Made by a program: the position numbers and the translations under genes
In this document: positions 1 through 14,559 of the stretch, piece by piece
Numbering within the stretch: the first letter of the stretch is position 1
Layout of the letters: every line of letters starts with the position of its first letter
Assembly (NCBI GenBank): GCA_013399875.1
Contig: VXAZ01000446.1
Location: 716,706 to 780,705 of the forward strand
Source: Gymnorhina tibicen
Taxonomy: Eukaryota > Chordata > Aves > Passeriformes > Artamidae
Direction of reading: 5' to 3'
DNA: 64,000 bases
The notes under the pieces: model-generated
Seen by the model: the letters and a program-made list of their open reading frames with translations, nothing else
What the model was told of the DNA's origin: nothing
Database searches by the model: none

Positions 1-2778
1 TGGCTGAACTGAGCCACTGAGAAGTGGGACTCTCCCAAACATGAATTGAGGCAGGCACGTCATCAGGATTAGGGAACGGGTTCCTTCTACCTCCGAGCAC
101 AGTTGCACACACAGATAGCACTCCTCAGGTCTGCCATCCAACCCCAGGCATGTGGACACCTCAGATGACTCACTGCCACCCAGGCAGGGCCGAGAGGAAA
201 GTCCTCATGGACAAGAAGACATGAGAAAGATGGACTTGCTAACCAACAAACATGGAAAGAGTTCCCATGAATTTTCCTTTTAATTATATGTGCCTTTTAT
301 CTTGCACATTGTACATGGTTTGCTAAGATTGTGCTTTTGGGAGGTTTTGCCCAAACCTTTCTTTTGAAAACAAAGGCTTTCTGCTTTTCTTTTGCCAATA
401 AAGGGGTACCATTAGTTCAGTGCTATTGAAGAGCTGGGCAGAAACAAACAACATGCAGCAGCAATGCAGGAGGAAGAGGGGGAAGAAAAATAAATATTTC
501 TTAAAAGCAAAAAAATTGTTTGAAGGGGATACTTTCTAAGCAGGAAAGCAGTAGCTTTGAAGCAAATTTTAAAATGTATTGTGAGGACAATCTTCTGTGA
601 AAAAATAATAATCTGACTACCCACTTTTTTAGGAAGAAACAGACAGTTAAACTGCTTTCATATATGAATAACACTTACATACTCCCACAGTAATGAACAT
701 GACTGAAGCTGCCAAGTAAAAAGAAAAATCAGGAAATTCCAGAATTAATGCTCATGTCAACAGTTTGTGTGGACACATGACGAGACAGTCTTTTAAGCAC
801 TAAACAAGCTGCACACAGGACCATCCTTACTTAGTGCAATGGATGGATGATTCTCACTTAATCAAAACCTATCCTGAGTTTTGTTTTCTCCTTAGCAAGT
901 GACCCCATCCCTCATTTCTGACTTACTGCCCAAGCCCTGCTCTGAAAACTGAGGTGCCTGTGTTTGCTATGGGCTCTTCCAGATTGCTCGTCACTGCAGC
1001 CTTGACTTTTTCAAGCACTGTCAGAGCATTTATGTTTACAACAGCATTATGAGGGGAGGGCTGACTCAGCTCCATTTTAGACACAAGAAAAATCCATGCC
1101 AAAACGTAACTGCTAAGTTTATGTGCCCATCTGAGGATGCCTGGCTTTCTGGGGTAAAACAGCATCAGGCTGTCATACCTTTCAAAGTATGGAGGCCAAC
1201 ATCTTGGATGGCTTTAGCCATCAGATTGACCTGTCAGATTCAGCTGCCTCCCTTAAAACTTCTGGGGTTTGCTCATTAACTGCCTACAGCAGAATTTCTC
1301 TCATAAGAGTTTGTCTTTGCCATTGTCTTGTGCAATTCCAGAGAGGATGGAGAAGACAGGTATGTCTCAGGGTGAGATAGCAGGTACTCTGTGAATGCCA
1401 TCAGCAGATTGGCTTTGCCTGGATGTTTTTCCCTTTAAAACAGCAAAAGCCAGACAAGGTGAAGCCAATCCCCGCTGATTTGTCCAGGAGAGGATGCAGG
1501 AGAGGGCTACCAACTTCTGCCCCTGCACTCCACAGCCTGTCCTTATATTCCCATCCTGGAAGCTCTCTCTGCACCTCTCTTATATTATCTGGGTTGTGGA
1601 ACTATGGAGTTAATTCTGAAAACAACACCTGAAAGTCCTGTAAGTACCTTGAGGTATATGCCCACTCTTAGTGTAATTCTGCGTATGAATCTCTCCCCAG
1701 GCATTATCCTACTGATGTCCTGAAGGCATCATTATATTCCTGAAACCAAAGCAGCTGCACGTGGGAGGAAAATATAGACATAAAGTTCATCAGAACTCCA
1801 TATGTCCGTAAAAGGTAAATAATCGCAGAAGTAAATCACTGCAAGGTAAGTCCTTCATTATTTAGAGCTAAACAGCAGTAGCAGCATTACAGATGCAGAG
1901 CAATATTTTGTTAACCACTCAGCCTGGGAACACTTACACAGTAAGATATTATTCTGCACAAGAAGAGAAGGCAAAATGTATATTGTGATGCTTAGAAACA
2001 TTTTCAAATCAACAGGAAATAATATTAAAAAGCATGAACAAACATCAATACAAAGAAAAAAAATGTAATTATTTTTAAGTTACTAGTAAGTATCAGCTAT
2101 TTCAGAGATCTCAGAGATGCTTCTGCTAATTTCTGCTTGCATCTACATTTCCTTATTTTTTTACCTTTCCTGTTGTACTGTACAAGAACTGCACTAAGCA
2201 CAGGAAGAACTGACTAAAAAGCAGCAGTGAGAAGATGTCACTAAGTGGTGACACAAGCAAAGTGCTCTCAAATCCACAAATCAAACTAACTGAGAGGAAA
2301 AAAAAAGAGATAAAACAAAATTCTTCATTTTCTGTATTGCATAAATTGCCTTCCATAGTAGTTTAAACCTTCTTGGGAAGGAGGAAAGATTAAGGGGTTT
2401 TGCTTTGGTATTTTATTTTTTTAATAATAGCACTCTCTTATTTAAGGAGGAAAAGAATATACATACATACGTTAAAAAGAAAAAGGGAATCGGTGTTGCA
2501 TTTATGAAATCATGCACCAGATTCTCAGCTGGTGCAAAACAGAAGTACTTTCCTTACTTAGGGGATGTAATTCCAATCTCCATCAGCTGAGGATCTGATC
2601 TAAAGAGCTTTCCTCTTACAAAAATATATTCAGACTCACCTCAATTTAGACACTAAGTGTACCAGATTGAAACTGGCTTGAAGTCTCATATTTCAAAACA
2701 GTTTTCAACCTCTTCTTTCTATATTTTATCCGATATCCTCTTTTCTGGTCAGAAATAGCAGAAGATGTAAACATTGAC

Positions 2779-2811
2779 AGAATCATAGAATCATTTAGGT
2801 TGGAAAAGACC
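2779..2811 (-). mobile_element. CR1 LINE 3'-end stub
   Basis: The plus strand reads aatcatagaatcatttaggt and then ttggaaaagacc, the reverse complement of the CR1 3' terminus. Only about 33 bp are recognisable before unique sequence resumes. It is an extremely 5'-truncated or eroded insertion. Confidence 0.7.
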
Positions 2812-4274
2812 TTTGCTGCAGCTGCTGGATCTGCTCTACCTTCCAGGCCTACTTACAGACTTTGATGTGTGCTTTATGAAGGCACAGAATGCTTGTATAG
2901 CACACTGATATGAAACTGTTTAAAGTCCCTAGGGGATATCTACCCATCTTTTCCATGATCCAGGTGTGCATAAGCCAACCCAGCTTGCTTATATGGCAGG
3001 GACAGACACCTTAACTTCCCTGCCCATGGCCAGAGTGGCATTTCACCTTCGTGCAGGGGGATGCCAGGTTTTAGGGCAATAATCCAGGTTTTAGCTCTTC
3101 ACCTGTGAGCACTGCTCCAAGAATTGCCTTGGACAGTGTCGTGGGAGCACTTGTCTGTTCCTGCTGGCCCTCTGCTGAAAGCTGCTGTATATGAGTGCTT
3201 AGAGGGGTGACACTTTCTCCACTGAAAACAAAGCCTAAAATTACAAACTGAGCAAAGGTGAACACGGCTAAGTCAGTTAGGGAAGGAGCTCCAGCGGAAC
3301 TCGTGCTAAGCAGCTTAGGTGCCTTCTGAAAATCCCACACCTTTACATTTCATCCTCACGCAAAACACAGAACCATCAGCCATGAGCTCTTCACACAGGA
3401 AGAACAATCTCTATCAGTGGCAGTATCTAGGTAACAAAATCTATATTCATATTGTGAAAAGGTCTTCAACCGCAATGTTCGTGTTTGGTAATGTGGGATA
3501 TTCTTTTGTCCCAACTCCCTTTTTGTTTTAATTGTGAACATTTGTATTGTGTTCTGTTTTCTTTTCAAATTTACAGTTGAAACTACAGTTACTGTCAGAT
3601 GTGTGAAAACTGCAGCTCACAGTTCCACAGACATTTTCCCTACTGACTTTCAGATCAAATCCAGCTCAAGCAATTCTCTCCCAGCCTAGTCCCAACTCTT
3701 GTACTCTCTTGGAAGTTCAAGCTTTCTGTCAGCATTTTCCATAATAAAGCTTCCTGCATACTTCCAAATCTACTTGAAGAAGCTTACTAGCTTACCCTTT
3801 CCTATTCTTGGAAATGCCAGAGCAACTCTGTGTCCTAAGACCAACTCAATGCTCCTAAAACAGAAACTCCTACTGAAGTGAGGTTGATTCTGTAGAAGAA
3901 ATACACATAAAGAGTCAAGAAACTCATGCAGGATTTCTGCCTGCAGTTGAACTTCCACCACTGTGTTTCAGTAGTCACACATTTTCTAACACCTCAAAGA
4001 AGTTCATCTGTAATGCTGTCACTTGCAACCAGTCCAATTATCTCTGCTCATTCAACAATGAAACACACAGCCTCTTATAAACGGCCCGAACACACAAGTT
4101 GAACGTTCAGGAGATACAAACACAGCAAGGTAAGATCTTACTCAGGAGTCCTACACAGATGAGTAAGTGGGCAGAATGCAGCCCCTTGGTGCAGGGACAG
4201 GGACTAAAACCACAGCTGATCCCGATCACTTGGGCTCCAACACGACTACCAGCACACAGATATGAGACAGGTAC

Positions 4275-4320
4275 TTCTTGACAACTTATCAAGAAACTGT
4301 ATCAAGTAGACTTGATACAG
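4275..4320. repeat. Two adjacent perfect hairpins
   Basis: Hairpin one has arms TTCTTGA (4275-4281) and TCAAGAA (4289-4295) with a 7-nt loop. Hairpin two has arms CTGTATCAAGT (4297-4307) and ACTTGATACAG (4310-4320) with a 2-nt spacer. All arm bases pair. The site lies about 560 nt downstream of the ZF2-ZF3 exon donor. Confidence 0.85.
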
Positions 4321-4799
4321 ACATGATCCTATCACTTAACAAGGCGAGAGAAACCCAATCTCTCTTGACCACCTTCAGCTCTAGGGTGACTGTCGTGGCT
4401 GCCATGAGCTAGGACTTTACAGCAAGATCTAACTGAATCAAAAACGCAATTTAGAGGGCTTTGAAAGATGAACAAGTTTGAACTCAACCAGCATATGGCA
4501 TTTATTAGATGAAGAAATGGGTATGAACTGCAAAGCCTGCTTCCAAGAGCCCACAGTTATTCTTTGTGATCTTTGGAATTTCACAGCCACTTTGGGGCCC
4601 AGAGTGTCAAAACAATCTGCCATTGAAGCTGGGATACACCCAAGGAGACACTGAGAGGGAATTGCGATAGCATCAGCTGAGGAGCTCAGTTACACAAAAG
4701 GAGAGGTGTGGCTGAGCCACAACTTTTCTGATTCACATCAAGGCTTTCCCAAAGTTGAGAGCTGCACTCTCTGAAGAGGATGGTACAGACCCAGAGCTA

Positions 4800-5165
<366 letters not shown>

Positions 5166-6072
5166 TCACACGGCTCTTCTAAAGTCAGAGGCCGTTTCTT
5201 TTGCACAATGGGCAAAGCCTCCAATAGTGATTTGAGGCTCTTTCCTTGAAGTGATCAATGCTTCCTGGTTTTCTTGAAAGTTCTTCACTTCAGAGCGTCT
5301 ATCCTTTATAAAAGATGAGCTCTGCTGAAAATTTAGATCCGTAGTTGTGGTTTTGCAGTATTTACTTCTATGGTTTTGCACTTATTTTTAGTATAGGTCC
5401 AATCCATACGGGTATTCAGAATTGATCATAACAATTGGACCTTAGCAAAGGTGTTAAGATCTTTGGTTCAAACCAAACCTGTTGCTTGCATTACACTTTA
5501 ACTGACAGCCCTTTTTAAAGGCTGCTTTGCATTGCTAGAGTGACATGGAGGGAATGCATGCGAGTGAGGATCAGGGCTGCAAGCTCTGGGCAGTACTGGA
5601 AGTTGAGAAACATCTTACACCATTAAACTGTGAAACAAGCAAATTTGCACTCTACACAAAACAAATTAAAAAGACTGGTTTGATGAGAAAGTAACAGAAA
5701 CCCTAAACCTTACCCTATCACTTCATCCCATGTGTTCACACACTCTCACACACACATCCAAAGCTTATGTTTATGTTAAGCCTTCATATTTGCCTTAGAC
5801 AGTGGGGATTGGGTCCATTAAAAAAACCCCACCTTTTAAAAAAACGTATTATTTAGAGGAAAACCCCTGATGAGCTCACACAGGTTTTCTGGAACATTAT
5901 CAAAATCATACTCTATATCAACATTTGTTGAGGACAGTCAGACTGTTCCAGCAGTCTTGGGCAGGCAGTCAGGTCTAATCACCTGCTTATGTCCTGCTGA
6001 GCAAATCAATTGAACACAAACATATACTTGTGCTGGCCACTTGTCCAAGCGCTTTACTGCATCTGGACTTTA

Positions 6073-6335
6073 GATCACAGAATCCCAGAATGGTTTGGGT
6101 TGGAAGAGACCTTAAAGCCCATCCAGCTCCATCCCCTGCCATGGGGCAGGGACACCTTCCACTATCCCAGATTGCTCCAAATCCCATCCAACCTGGCCTT
6201 GGACGCTTTCAGGAATGGGACAGCCACAGCTTCTCTGGGCAACCTGTGCCAGGGCCTCACCCTCCTCACAGGGAAGAACTTCTTCCACATATACCTAATT
6301 TAAATATACCCTCTTCCGATTTAAAGCATTACCCA
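6073..6335 (-). mobile_element. CR1 LINE 3' fragment
   Basis: The plus strand carries the antisense CR1 3' region in order: cagaatggtttgggttgg, then the ccatggggcagggacacctt block, then the aacctgtgccagggcctcac block, then a degenerate tail near accctcttccgatttaaag. The insertion is 5'-truncated (about 260 bp), non-coding, and oriented like the host gene. Confidence 0.93.
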
Positions 6336-9300
6336 ATGTTTACACCAAGCAGGGCCCCAGCTCAACAAGGTCTTCATCATCAAATTTCAGATGTAAGCAA
6401 GCTCATCCACATTTTTCAGTTTATCACCTATTATGGAATCTTGGCCAAATCCTGCTGGGACCTTCTGAGTTTGAATTCAGTAGCCTGAAGCACAGATCTT
6501 GTGAAAAACAAACATATTCTGTGATCTTTCACATCTCTTCAAAGCCTTTTACAATTGCTTTAAAACAATTACTCCCTTGTTGGACAAAATGAATGCTACA
6601 TTTCTATCGAAGTAGTTCATGTGTCTGTCTAGGGTGAAGTCCAAAATACATCTGGAGATTCAAAGGGAAGGAGAGAGAGGGAGGGAGAGAGCTCTTACAG
6701 ATGTCCACAAGCAATTCTTGTGTCAAATCACCGCCACGACTGCAATGCTGCCAGGAGGGCAGCACAAGGTGTGCCCCGTATATGCCATACTCTGCAACTT
6801 TATTGCACGTGTGGGAGATGGAAATCACATCTGAGGCCATGCAGAGGTACTCAAGGAAATACAAAGGTTCCTACAATCTCACCAAGAACATTATGGAGTA
6901 ATAAAAAAAAAATAAAAAATCACAGCATAAGGTTCTTCTTCCAGTACACTGAATACGAGCTCATTAGAATTGATAAAGAGTTTGTGGTTTCCCTTTCAAA
7001 CTCCCACACTATACTTAAAGGATCTGATTAGCCATTATCTTCTTTTATATCATTTCAAAATGTCCATAACAGAGATATGTAAAGAGACTGCAGTAGAAAA
7101 ATACATGGGGGTTTTTTACTTCTATGTTTTACTTTCGCTGTCTGAGAAAACAGGCAAAACCCTTTCCTTTGACACGTTTCTGAGTGTTCTGGAATGACAG
7201 CTTCAGTTTCAGGATGACAACATGAAAGAAGGTAGCACGTTTCTTACCAAGTCTAAAGTCTTTCCTTCTACTCCTGCTGTATTTAAAATTATGCAGTTAC
7301 TGTGTTTTACCCACTACATCACCTACTTATCTCTGACATTTTGGAGGCCACATACGAGCAGGTATTACTCCTCCGAAAACTGGCTGCTCTAGAGATGCTG
7401 AAAGCTTTCAGTCAGGAATTCAAATAGTCACTGCACCACAGTTTGATAGCAAAGACGACATGAAAACACTCACCACAAAATCACCCGTAGTCTGCTTCTC
7501 TACTGCAACAGACAGAATCCGCTCCAATAGCACATTTTACCTTAAATAACCTTTGTATCTATTTAAAGCCAGCCTGAATTAATTTCTCCTACTGGCTTCA
7601 TTCCGGGTAAATAGCTGCTTTGATGTGTTTGTTACACTTTTCTCCAATCGCTCGATTCCAGCTCCTTGTTTAAGCTGCAGGCTTGTGGGATGCAATTTTG
7701 GTCACACCTTCGTGCTATTGATTAGCAGCTTTTACATTTAGAACAGCTAATCTGAGAGGCCATTATCCAATAGAAGGGTGCACAAAGAGAAGTAAAGACT
7801 GAATAGCAAGAAGATTCTGTTGCTTTTCCAAGAACTGTGCTGTCTGATGCCCACTGCAGATTCTAGCAAACAAGCCTTTATCACTTCAATGCCTTGAGAA
7901 GACTGTGTTCCAATTATTTCTCCTGCTGCCTTTTCCTGGTAGGTTTGTAAACTGTTTGCCAGAATTATTACTTCTTAGTAACAAAATAACAACCTTGACA
8001 TCCTTATTCACCTCCCTTACTTTTCTGTGAAAACTCCGAGTTTTTATCCATAAGCTGAAATCAATCATACTTCAAACTAAACATCCACCCACAAAAAGTC
8101 TTTAAACACAGCTTTTCTCTACATGATGGTCCCTGACTGTGTTTAAAATGTTTTTGGGGGTGATGGCAACACAGACATACCAGGAACTATGGACCCATTA
8201 AAGGTGGCACACACGACTCCGAGAGGGTAATGACAGTTATAAGCACGGTGTGCTTCCCCCCACTTACAGCTATGTATTTACTGCCTGACTCTATCTACTT
8301 ACACTGATTTATTAAAAAAAGAGCCCTGCTGAAAGGCAACTAAGCAAGTTTTGTGCTTTTCAGCACTGGAAACTATGTGACTGCAATGTAACTGCAAAAT
8401 ACTTTTAGTCTACTTTAAGTATTAAACCTCTTCTCAATTACTGAGCTAAACCAGGGCAGAAACCCTCCAACTCAGTGACTTTCAGAGTGGCAAGAGGGGG
8501 AGGGAGAGCCAACCAAACAAAAAAAGATGTTTCTTTTCAACTCCAGATTTAGAGCCTAAAGCCGGACAAAACCAGGAATGCCTCAAAAGCCTTGCTCTCC
8601 AGCAGAGGTAATTTAATTATCTAAGTTACTTCAGGAATGGACAAGGCAAGGTAAGCCAGAGCTGCCAAGTACTATCTTTCCTAAAGGCTTTGTAAGAGGG
8701 GCTTGTGCCAGGGAATAATTAAATGAATAAATAAATACATCCATAGAGTTTTATCGTTTTACAGTTAAATAAAATATTAATTAAAAGGTATTATTTCAAT
8801 ATTTACCTCTAATTTACAGTAAAATACTGCTGAAACCTCACAGTTCATTCTTTAACGTGCACCCATTACTGCTATGTCTCCTCCAGGAAAACAAATAATG
8901 AATAATAGCAATGAAATACTACTGCTTTTGAGTTATAGCAGTATCTGAAGTACAAGGTTAACTTGCTCTCGTGTAAACAAATCCTGAGATGAACAGTGAC
9001 GTGGACCCCTGAAGACAGGACAAGCAAGATATGGGCCTTTCTTTCAAAGTATCTTTAATATACGACAGCTGGATGGAGACTTCACTGCACAAGCTACGAG
9101 TGCTGGCTGGCTGATACAACCTGAAACCAGGCAAATGAACCGATGAACTTCCGACTAATAGATTTCACAGATGTCAAATGTTATTTCAAAAAGCAAACCA
9201 ACTCCTTTTTCTGCTTAATTGGAAGCTTCCCTGCACAATAGCACTCCTTTCCTGCCTCAGCACGGAAGTGCTGTGCAGAAGTTTCAGTATGAGTTAATCT

Positions 9301-11030
9301 TCTTCGAATCTCAGACCAGTGCAAAACAGTGATATTTTTGCTGCAAAGCTGAGATATTTTCTGTATTAAAACAGAAATTTGACTGAGGATGTGGAGGCCA
9401 CAGACCTGGAGACTTAGATTTTCCTAACCCTTGGCTGGTAACATTTGTCGCCTTGAAATCAAAGGGGGAGCGACTCACAAATTAATGCACTGGTTCTCAA
9501 TAACACAGGCAGGGTATTCCTGCAGCAGCAGTCCTGCTACACAGAAATCAGGTCCAGAGAGACTTCAACATCTCTCCTGGTTAAATGTATATCTGGGAAC
9601 TCAACCTTTTTTGTGTGGCAGATACTTTTGATATGCAAAGTATAGCTTAAGTACTTCTCAAATGGGATTTTTTCTTTCCAGCTTCTTAACACAAAATTGC
9701 TGTGCCCATGCTGCCATCAGAAAGTATTTGCTCTTACTAATAATACAGATTTTCACCCTTCCACAATAGGCTTTTTGTTAACATTCATTTTGTTAAAATG
9801 ACACATTTCTCCTGATTCATCAGATGCTGCAACTGCTCTGATTCTGCTCTGTCCCAGGAACACAAGGGAATTATCACCAGTGCTCCCAACACCAGTGACA
9901 GCAGTGAGCTCCAACCTGTCTTTACCCCAGCGAGACACAGAGCAGCAGACTTTGCTCCGTTTCTCTGTTATTCCAGGGACCATAACTAGTCTGCATACCT
10001 CCTTTCTGTTCTATCTGATTCACTCAACAACCTGCACATCATGTGAAATCAGTGATTTTAGTAGGGTTTTTCGTTGGGAAAAACCTGCTTTCAGATAGGG
10101 CAAGTTATTATAAAACAGTAGTGACAAATCTTCCATGAAAAATTCCTGGGAAATCCTGGGTGATTTCCTCTGCAGAATTGTCCTCTGCACAAATTTATGA
10201 CTGCATTCTTAAGACAGAAAAATCATGTAAGTGAACTTGGCAAAACCATCAGAAGAGTTTAGTAATAGAGTACTGCAAGTAAAACACATCCTTCTGACCA
10301 GAGCAATTTCAAAAATCTCAGCTCCCCTTCCTTACGCTTAAGTAGGCAAAGAGATGACTTTTCAGAAAGTTAGACTTCAGAACCTAAGTAGAAAACTGGA
10401 CTTTCAGAAATTTAGCCCTACAATTTTTGGTTCAGTGCCAAATCTATTAACATTGCAAGAGACAGGAAGGCTGCACTAGGTTACAAATTAGAAATTAAAC
10501 CAAAAAAACCCTTTCTTCTAGCAAAATGAGAGAGGCAGTCCAGTGGAGTTCATCACAATGTGTTAATACAACTGTTTGTTTAAATTTGCTCCTGGTTAGC
10601 TGCTTAGGCATACAAGTCTTTTATATGGAACAGCACAACTGGGTTGTTCCTCATTTATTATTTCTGTCCTAAAAACTTGAACTCTGCGTGAAAAAAAAAT
10701 TAAATTGCATTTAGAGTTCCTGGGTTGCATATGCTCAGTTACAACGCTGTGGGTGCTAAAGCAGAACTTGAACATTTCCCTCATGGGCACGTAACTCATT
10801 TCACTGACTTATGGTACCAAAATGCTTGCGGAGTCCAAGCAAAGATCTGAGACCATCCTGCAGTTAACACCCCAAAAAAAGCCTAAAAGTAACCTACCAG
10901 TAGCTCAGAATAAGAGTGGGGCAAGGCTGACATCCCCACTACCTCTGCCCAGGCTGTGCTTTGCCACTGTGCTGCTGCATCCAGACAGAGAAAGCATTTA
11001 ACCTCTGCGTTTCACAAAACAATGAGGATG

Positions 11031-11191
11031 AGAAGTTGTGGAAGCCAAATCCCCAGAGGTGTCCAAGGCCAGGTTGGACGGGGCTTGGAGCAATCTGGAG
11101 CAATCTGGAAGGTGTCCCTGCCCATGGCATGGGGTGGAACAGGATGAGTTTTAAGGTCCCTTCCAACCCAAACCATTCCATGACTCTATGA
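11031..11191 (+). mobile_element. CR1 LINE 3' fragment, antisense to the gene
   Basis: Sense-orientation CR1 3' end on the plus strand: agaagttgtgg, then gtccaaggccaggttgga, ggtgtccctgcccatggc, ttccaacccaaaccattcc and a terminal gactctatgat. About 160 bp remain. A small internal duplication (gagcaatctg twice) lies at about 11089-11108. It is opposite in orientation to the copy at 6073, so the two could pair in the IKZF2 pre-mRNA. Confidence 0.93.
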
Positions 11192-13813
11192 TGCCAGCCT
11201 TCCTTTAGAAATAAAAAGCATTTCAAAATCTAGCAATGGACTAGATAAGGGACTGGTATGTTACAGAAGAGAAAAGAAATGTAAAAAAAGGTCACAATTC
11301 ACACCAAAAGGGAGAACAACATGTGGACCTCACAGAGCACAGAAGTATCAGCATGGCTATAGCAGAATATGGTTCCTGCTTTACAAGAAACAAGGAGCAA
11401 GGAAATTTTAATTCAGGCCCACAGCAGAAAGCATAAAGAAGTGAGAAATCACTGAGGTTCTTTCTCATTATCTCAGAAAACCTGGATTACTGGCCTCTTC
11501 TCCTTCTTCCCTTCCCTCTACATTCCCAAGCACAAATCCCTGGACTATCCAATGGCAATATTCTATGACCAAGTCATCTCCTGCAGTAACAAAAAATTGA
11601 TAGAGATCCTGCAACTTGAGCAATGTGCTGTGGAGTAGGAAATTTGAACCGAAAGAACACACTATGGGAAAGGAGGAAAAATCCAACTTATGCTATTTTT
11701 CTAACACAAGGATTTGGCACATGAGGGAAGGGGTTACCCTGCTCATTAATGCAGGGGTTGCATCACGCTTAATTCCCACACCAAGTATTTTACTTATTTT
11801 CTGTCAGCAGTGACAAATAAATAGAAAGGCCTTCTCCTGGTGCCCAGGCAAATTAGAAAAACACTTCACCTCAATTAGCGGTTTTTCAGAGAAACGCTGT
11901 GTTTGGCAGAATCAGCAGTGCTGTGGGCCCCATGATGGAAGTGCCGCAGACCTGAGCATCACTTGGACCACGATCTGAGGGATGAATGGGCAATCCTCAG
12001 CTTGGTCTATCACAGGAAGGGGTGACTGCACACCAGGATCAGAGACGGGACACTGAGCTCACCTACTCTGGCCTCATCCACGGCACAGATTATTTTCCCT
12101 GCATCTGTTTGACTGAACTACCATAATGTGGCAGGGAAGACAACTGCTCTTCAGGAACAGAGGAATAATGGCTGGAGAAAAGTGAGCCCCACTCTGTGCA
12201 TAGCACAGCCAGAGCCTGTGGCACAGCTTCTTGCCAAGCCTGGATCCCCAGTGCAAGGAAAGCTGCACTCGTCCCAGCACACACACAAATTACAGCCTCT
12301 GCTGTGGACCACAGCATTTTGAGTGATTTACATAAAATGCTGACAGGTTTTCAGGGAAGGGAAAAGGACTTCAGTTTTTGCCAATGCAAACAACTAGCCC
12401 AGATCATGCTCGGTTGTGTGCAGTTAAAGAGGAGAGTAAAGCAGGATTCAGCTCCCAAAACCTACTTAAATTGGCTTTGAGAGGTAGGGACGTACGTGCC
12501 AGTTGGATTAGCTGATAAAGAATGTCATCCATTTCCACTCACTAGGGACAACCTCCCTTCTCTCCACCATTCTCCCTTGGGCTGCAAAACCAGACTACCC
12601 ACAGGTCAGGGCTCATTCCAGAGCTAGGGCCAGTCCATCACACCCCACTGCTGAGGAAGTGGCAATATATTTTAAAATACTGCACTTTACAAGATAGATG
12701 CCAGTATGTTAAAAATACTCCTTAAAATCCAGGATGTGGAAATCCAAGCAACCTTCTCCTTCTGTTGTGGACAGCAAAGTAGCAGCATGTATTAAAAAAC
12801 AAACAAACAAAGCGGAGGAAAAAAAAATCCTCCGCAAAATTTGCCAACTGGTTTACCGAGAACAGAGCACCGAGCTGCACATTAAAAGAAATGCCATTTC
12901 TATATGCTTGAAATCATCTGTATAGAACAGTACATCCCAGCTCCTCTGCTCTGATGGGAAAAGAGTCAGAGCTCTCTGAGGAACCAGCAGTAGCCCGAAG
13001 GAAAAAGCTACCAGTTATGCAATTGCTGCCCATGCACCCGCAGACGGCCGTCTCGCCTGCACGCAGATGAGATTTTGTTCCGTTCGCTTTGAATTTACAC
13101 ATCTTCTTTAACATGAAAAAGGCAGCTTCCCTGTATTTAAAAGATGCACCAGCTATTCAGTATCTCAGAAATGCAGACCATTTAATTAAGTACCTAAATC
13201 TAAATTTAGCACAGCTAGTTTAGCTGCTCGAGTTCAAATACGTGGACTCTGATGCACCTACAATACATATGCTCAGATGCATGCAGGCACCAGTGAAAAC
13301 TTTTCAGGAGGTTGAAAGCTGGAGACTCAGTCTGGTACATTCTTGTTTCTCTTTCCATCTTCTAGTAATAGCACGTCAAATTGTTAATCAAGGTTTTGAT
13401 TCTCCAGCTAATGCTTTTCCCCTCTCGTAATTCCTGTCTAAAATCATGAGTGCATCATAAACGATACTGCCATACTTTGCATTACACACTTAGGTCAAGT
13501 TATTATCAATACAACTTATATACAGGAGATTAACTATGCAATATATATTTATTATTCCTCTGTACAGAAATTCTATTGATCTCTTGCCCATCAAGAGCAC
13601 ACTACTTGACTGCAAACTACCAGGTTTACAAAGGGATTACACAGTCTTTCTTACTCTACTCTAAAACTCCACTTTTCTTTTTATATCTTCACAGATCTCA
13701 GTCAGTGTGAGTCTCTCGCCCCATTAAATAATAGCAAAGATAAAAAGCAAAATATCTTTCACTCTGTCCAAAAAATACGAAGAACAAACACCCGCTGAGG
13801 CTCCACCACAAAA

Positions 13814-13946
13814 ACCTGTGCTTAACCTTAGTAAGATTTAAGTGTGTATCTGAAGTTAAGCTTATATTGAAGCCCTTCAGGTAACTTATGCGTGCTTAAA
13901 TCTCATAAAAGTTAAGCACAAGCTTAAGTGCTTTATTGAATCAAAG
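13814..13946. repeat. Old palindromic MITE-like element, copy 1
   Basis: The segment contains cctgtgcttaacc on the left, attgaagcccttcag near the middle, and gcgtgcttaaa, gttaagcacaagcttaagtg and ctttattgaatca on the right. This layout, with nested forward and inverted gcttaa/ttaagc words around an attgaag core, resembles an ancient palindromic DNA-transposon remnant that I recall from birds, turtles and crocodilians. The family name is not asserted. It shares its word set with the copy at 58846. Confidence 0.55.
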
Positions 13947-14559
13947 GTAGACCACTGCAAGACCAGAGAGCATCATCTTCTGGCACCACCTGTGCTTCTG
14001 TTGGAGGTGACTATTGCTCCCACCTGAGGAGTGGGCAGCACAGGGGAGCGAGTACCAGCTTCCTGGGCACACCATTTTACCATATTAGCCATAAATCCCC
14101 TGAAATACCCCGGTTTAAGCTCGAGGCCTCATTTTTCAATCCACAAAGACCCACCCAATCAGCATATTGCAGAGGTTCCCTCTGCCTTTTAAATTCTCAA
14201 ACCCACAAGCCTCCAAATGGTAATAAAAATACAAGTGCTGGGAGAGACCAAGCACTGAAAGCTGCCTCCAGAATGGTATTGAGATGTTGTGGGGGAGCCA
14301 GGTGGGTGATTCAGCTGAGGTCTCCCTGAGGGAACTGTCACGCAGTGAGCAGCAAACCCACCCTGGCATCAGGATCGCTGGGTAATGAACATCCCTTCCA
14401 GGGTTTGCTCATCCCAGGCCCAGCCACTTCCAAAAGAAGTGTGAGATCCCCAGGAAGCTGCTGGTCTTGTCCTCCTGTGAGCACCTCCAATGGAAGAACA
14501 TCTAAGACTCCCCTTAAAGGCTCAAAAGCTTTGCACAAGCACACACACGAACAGCACGA

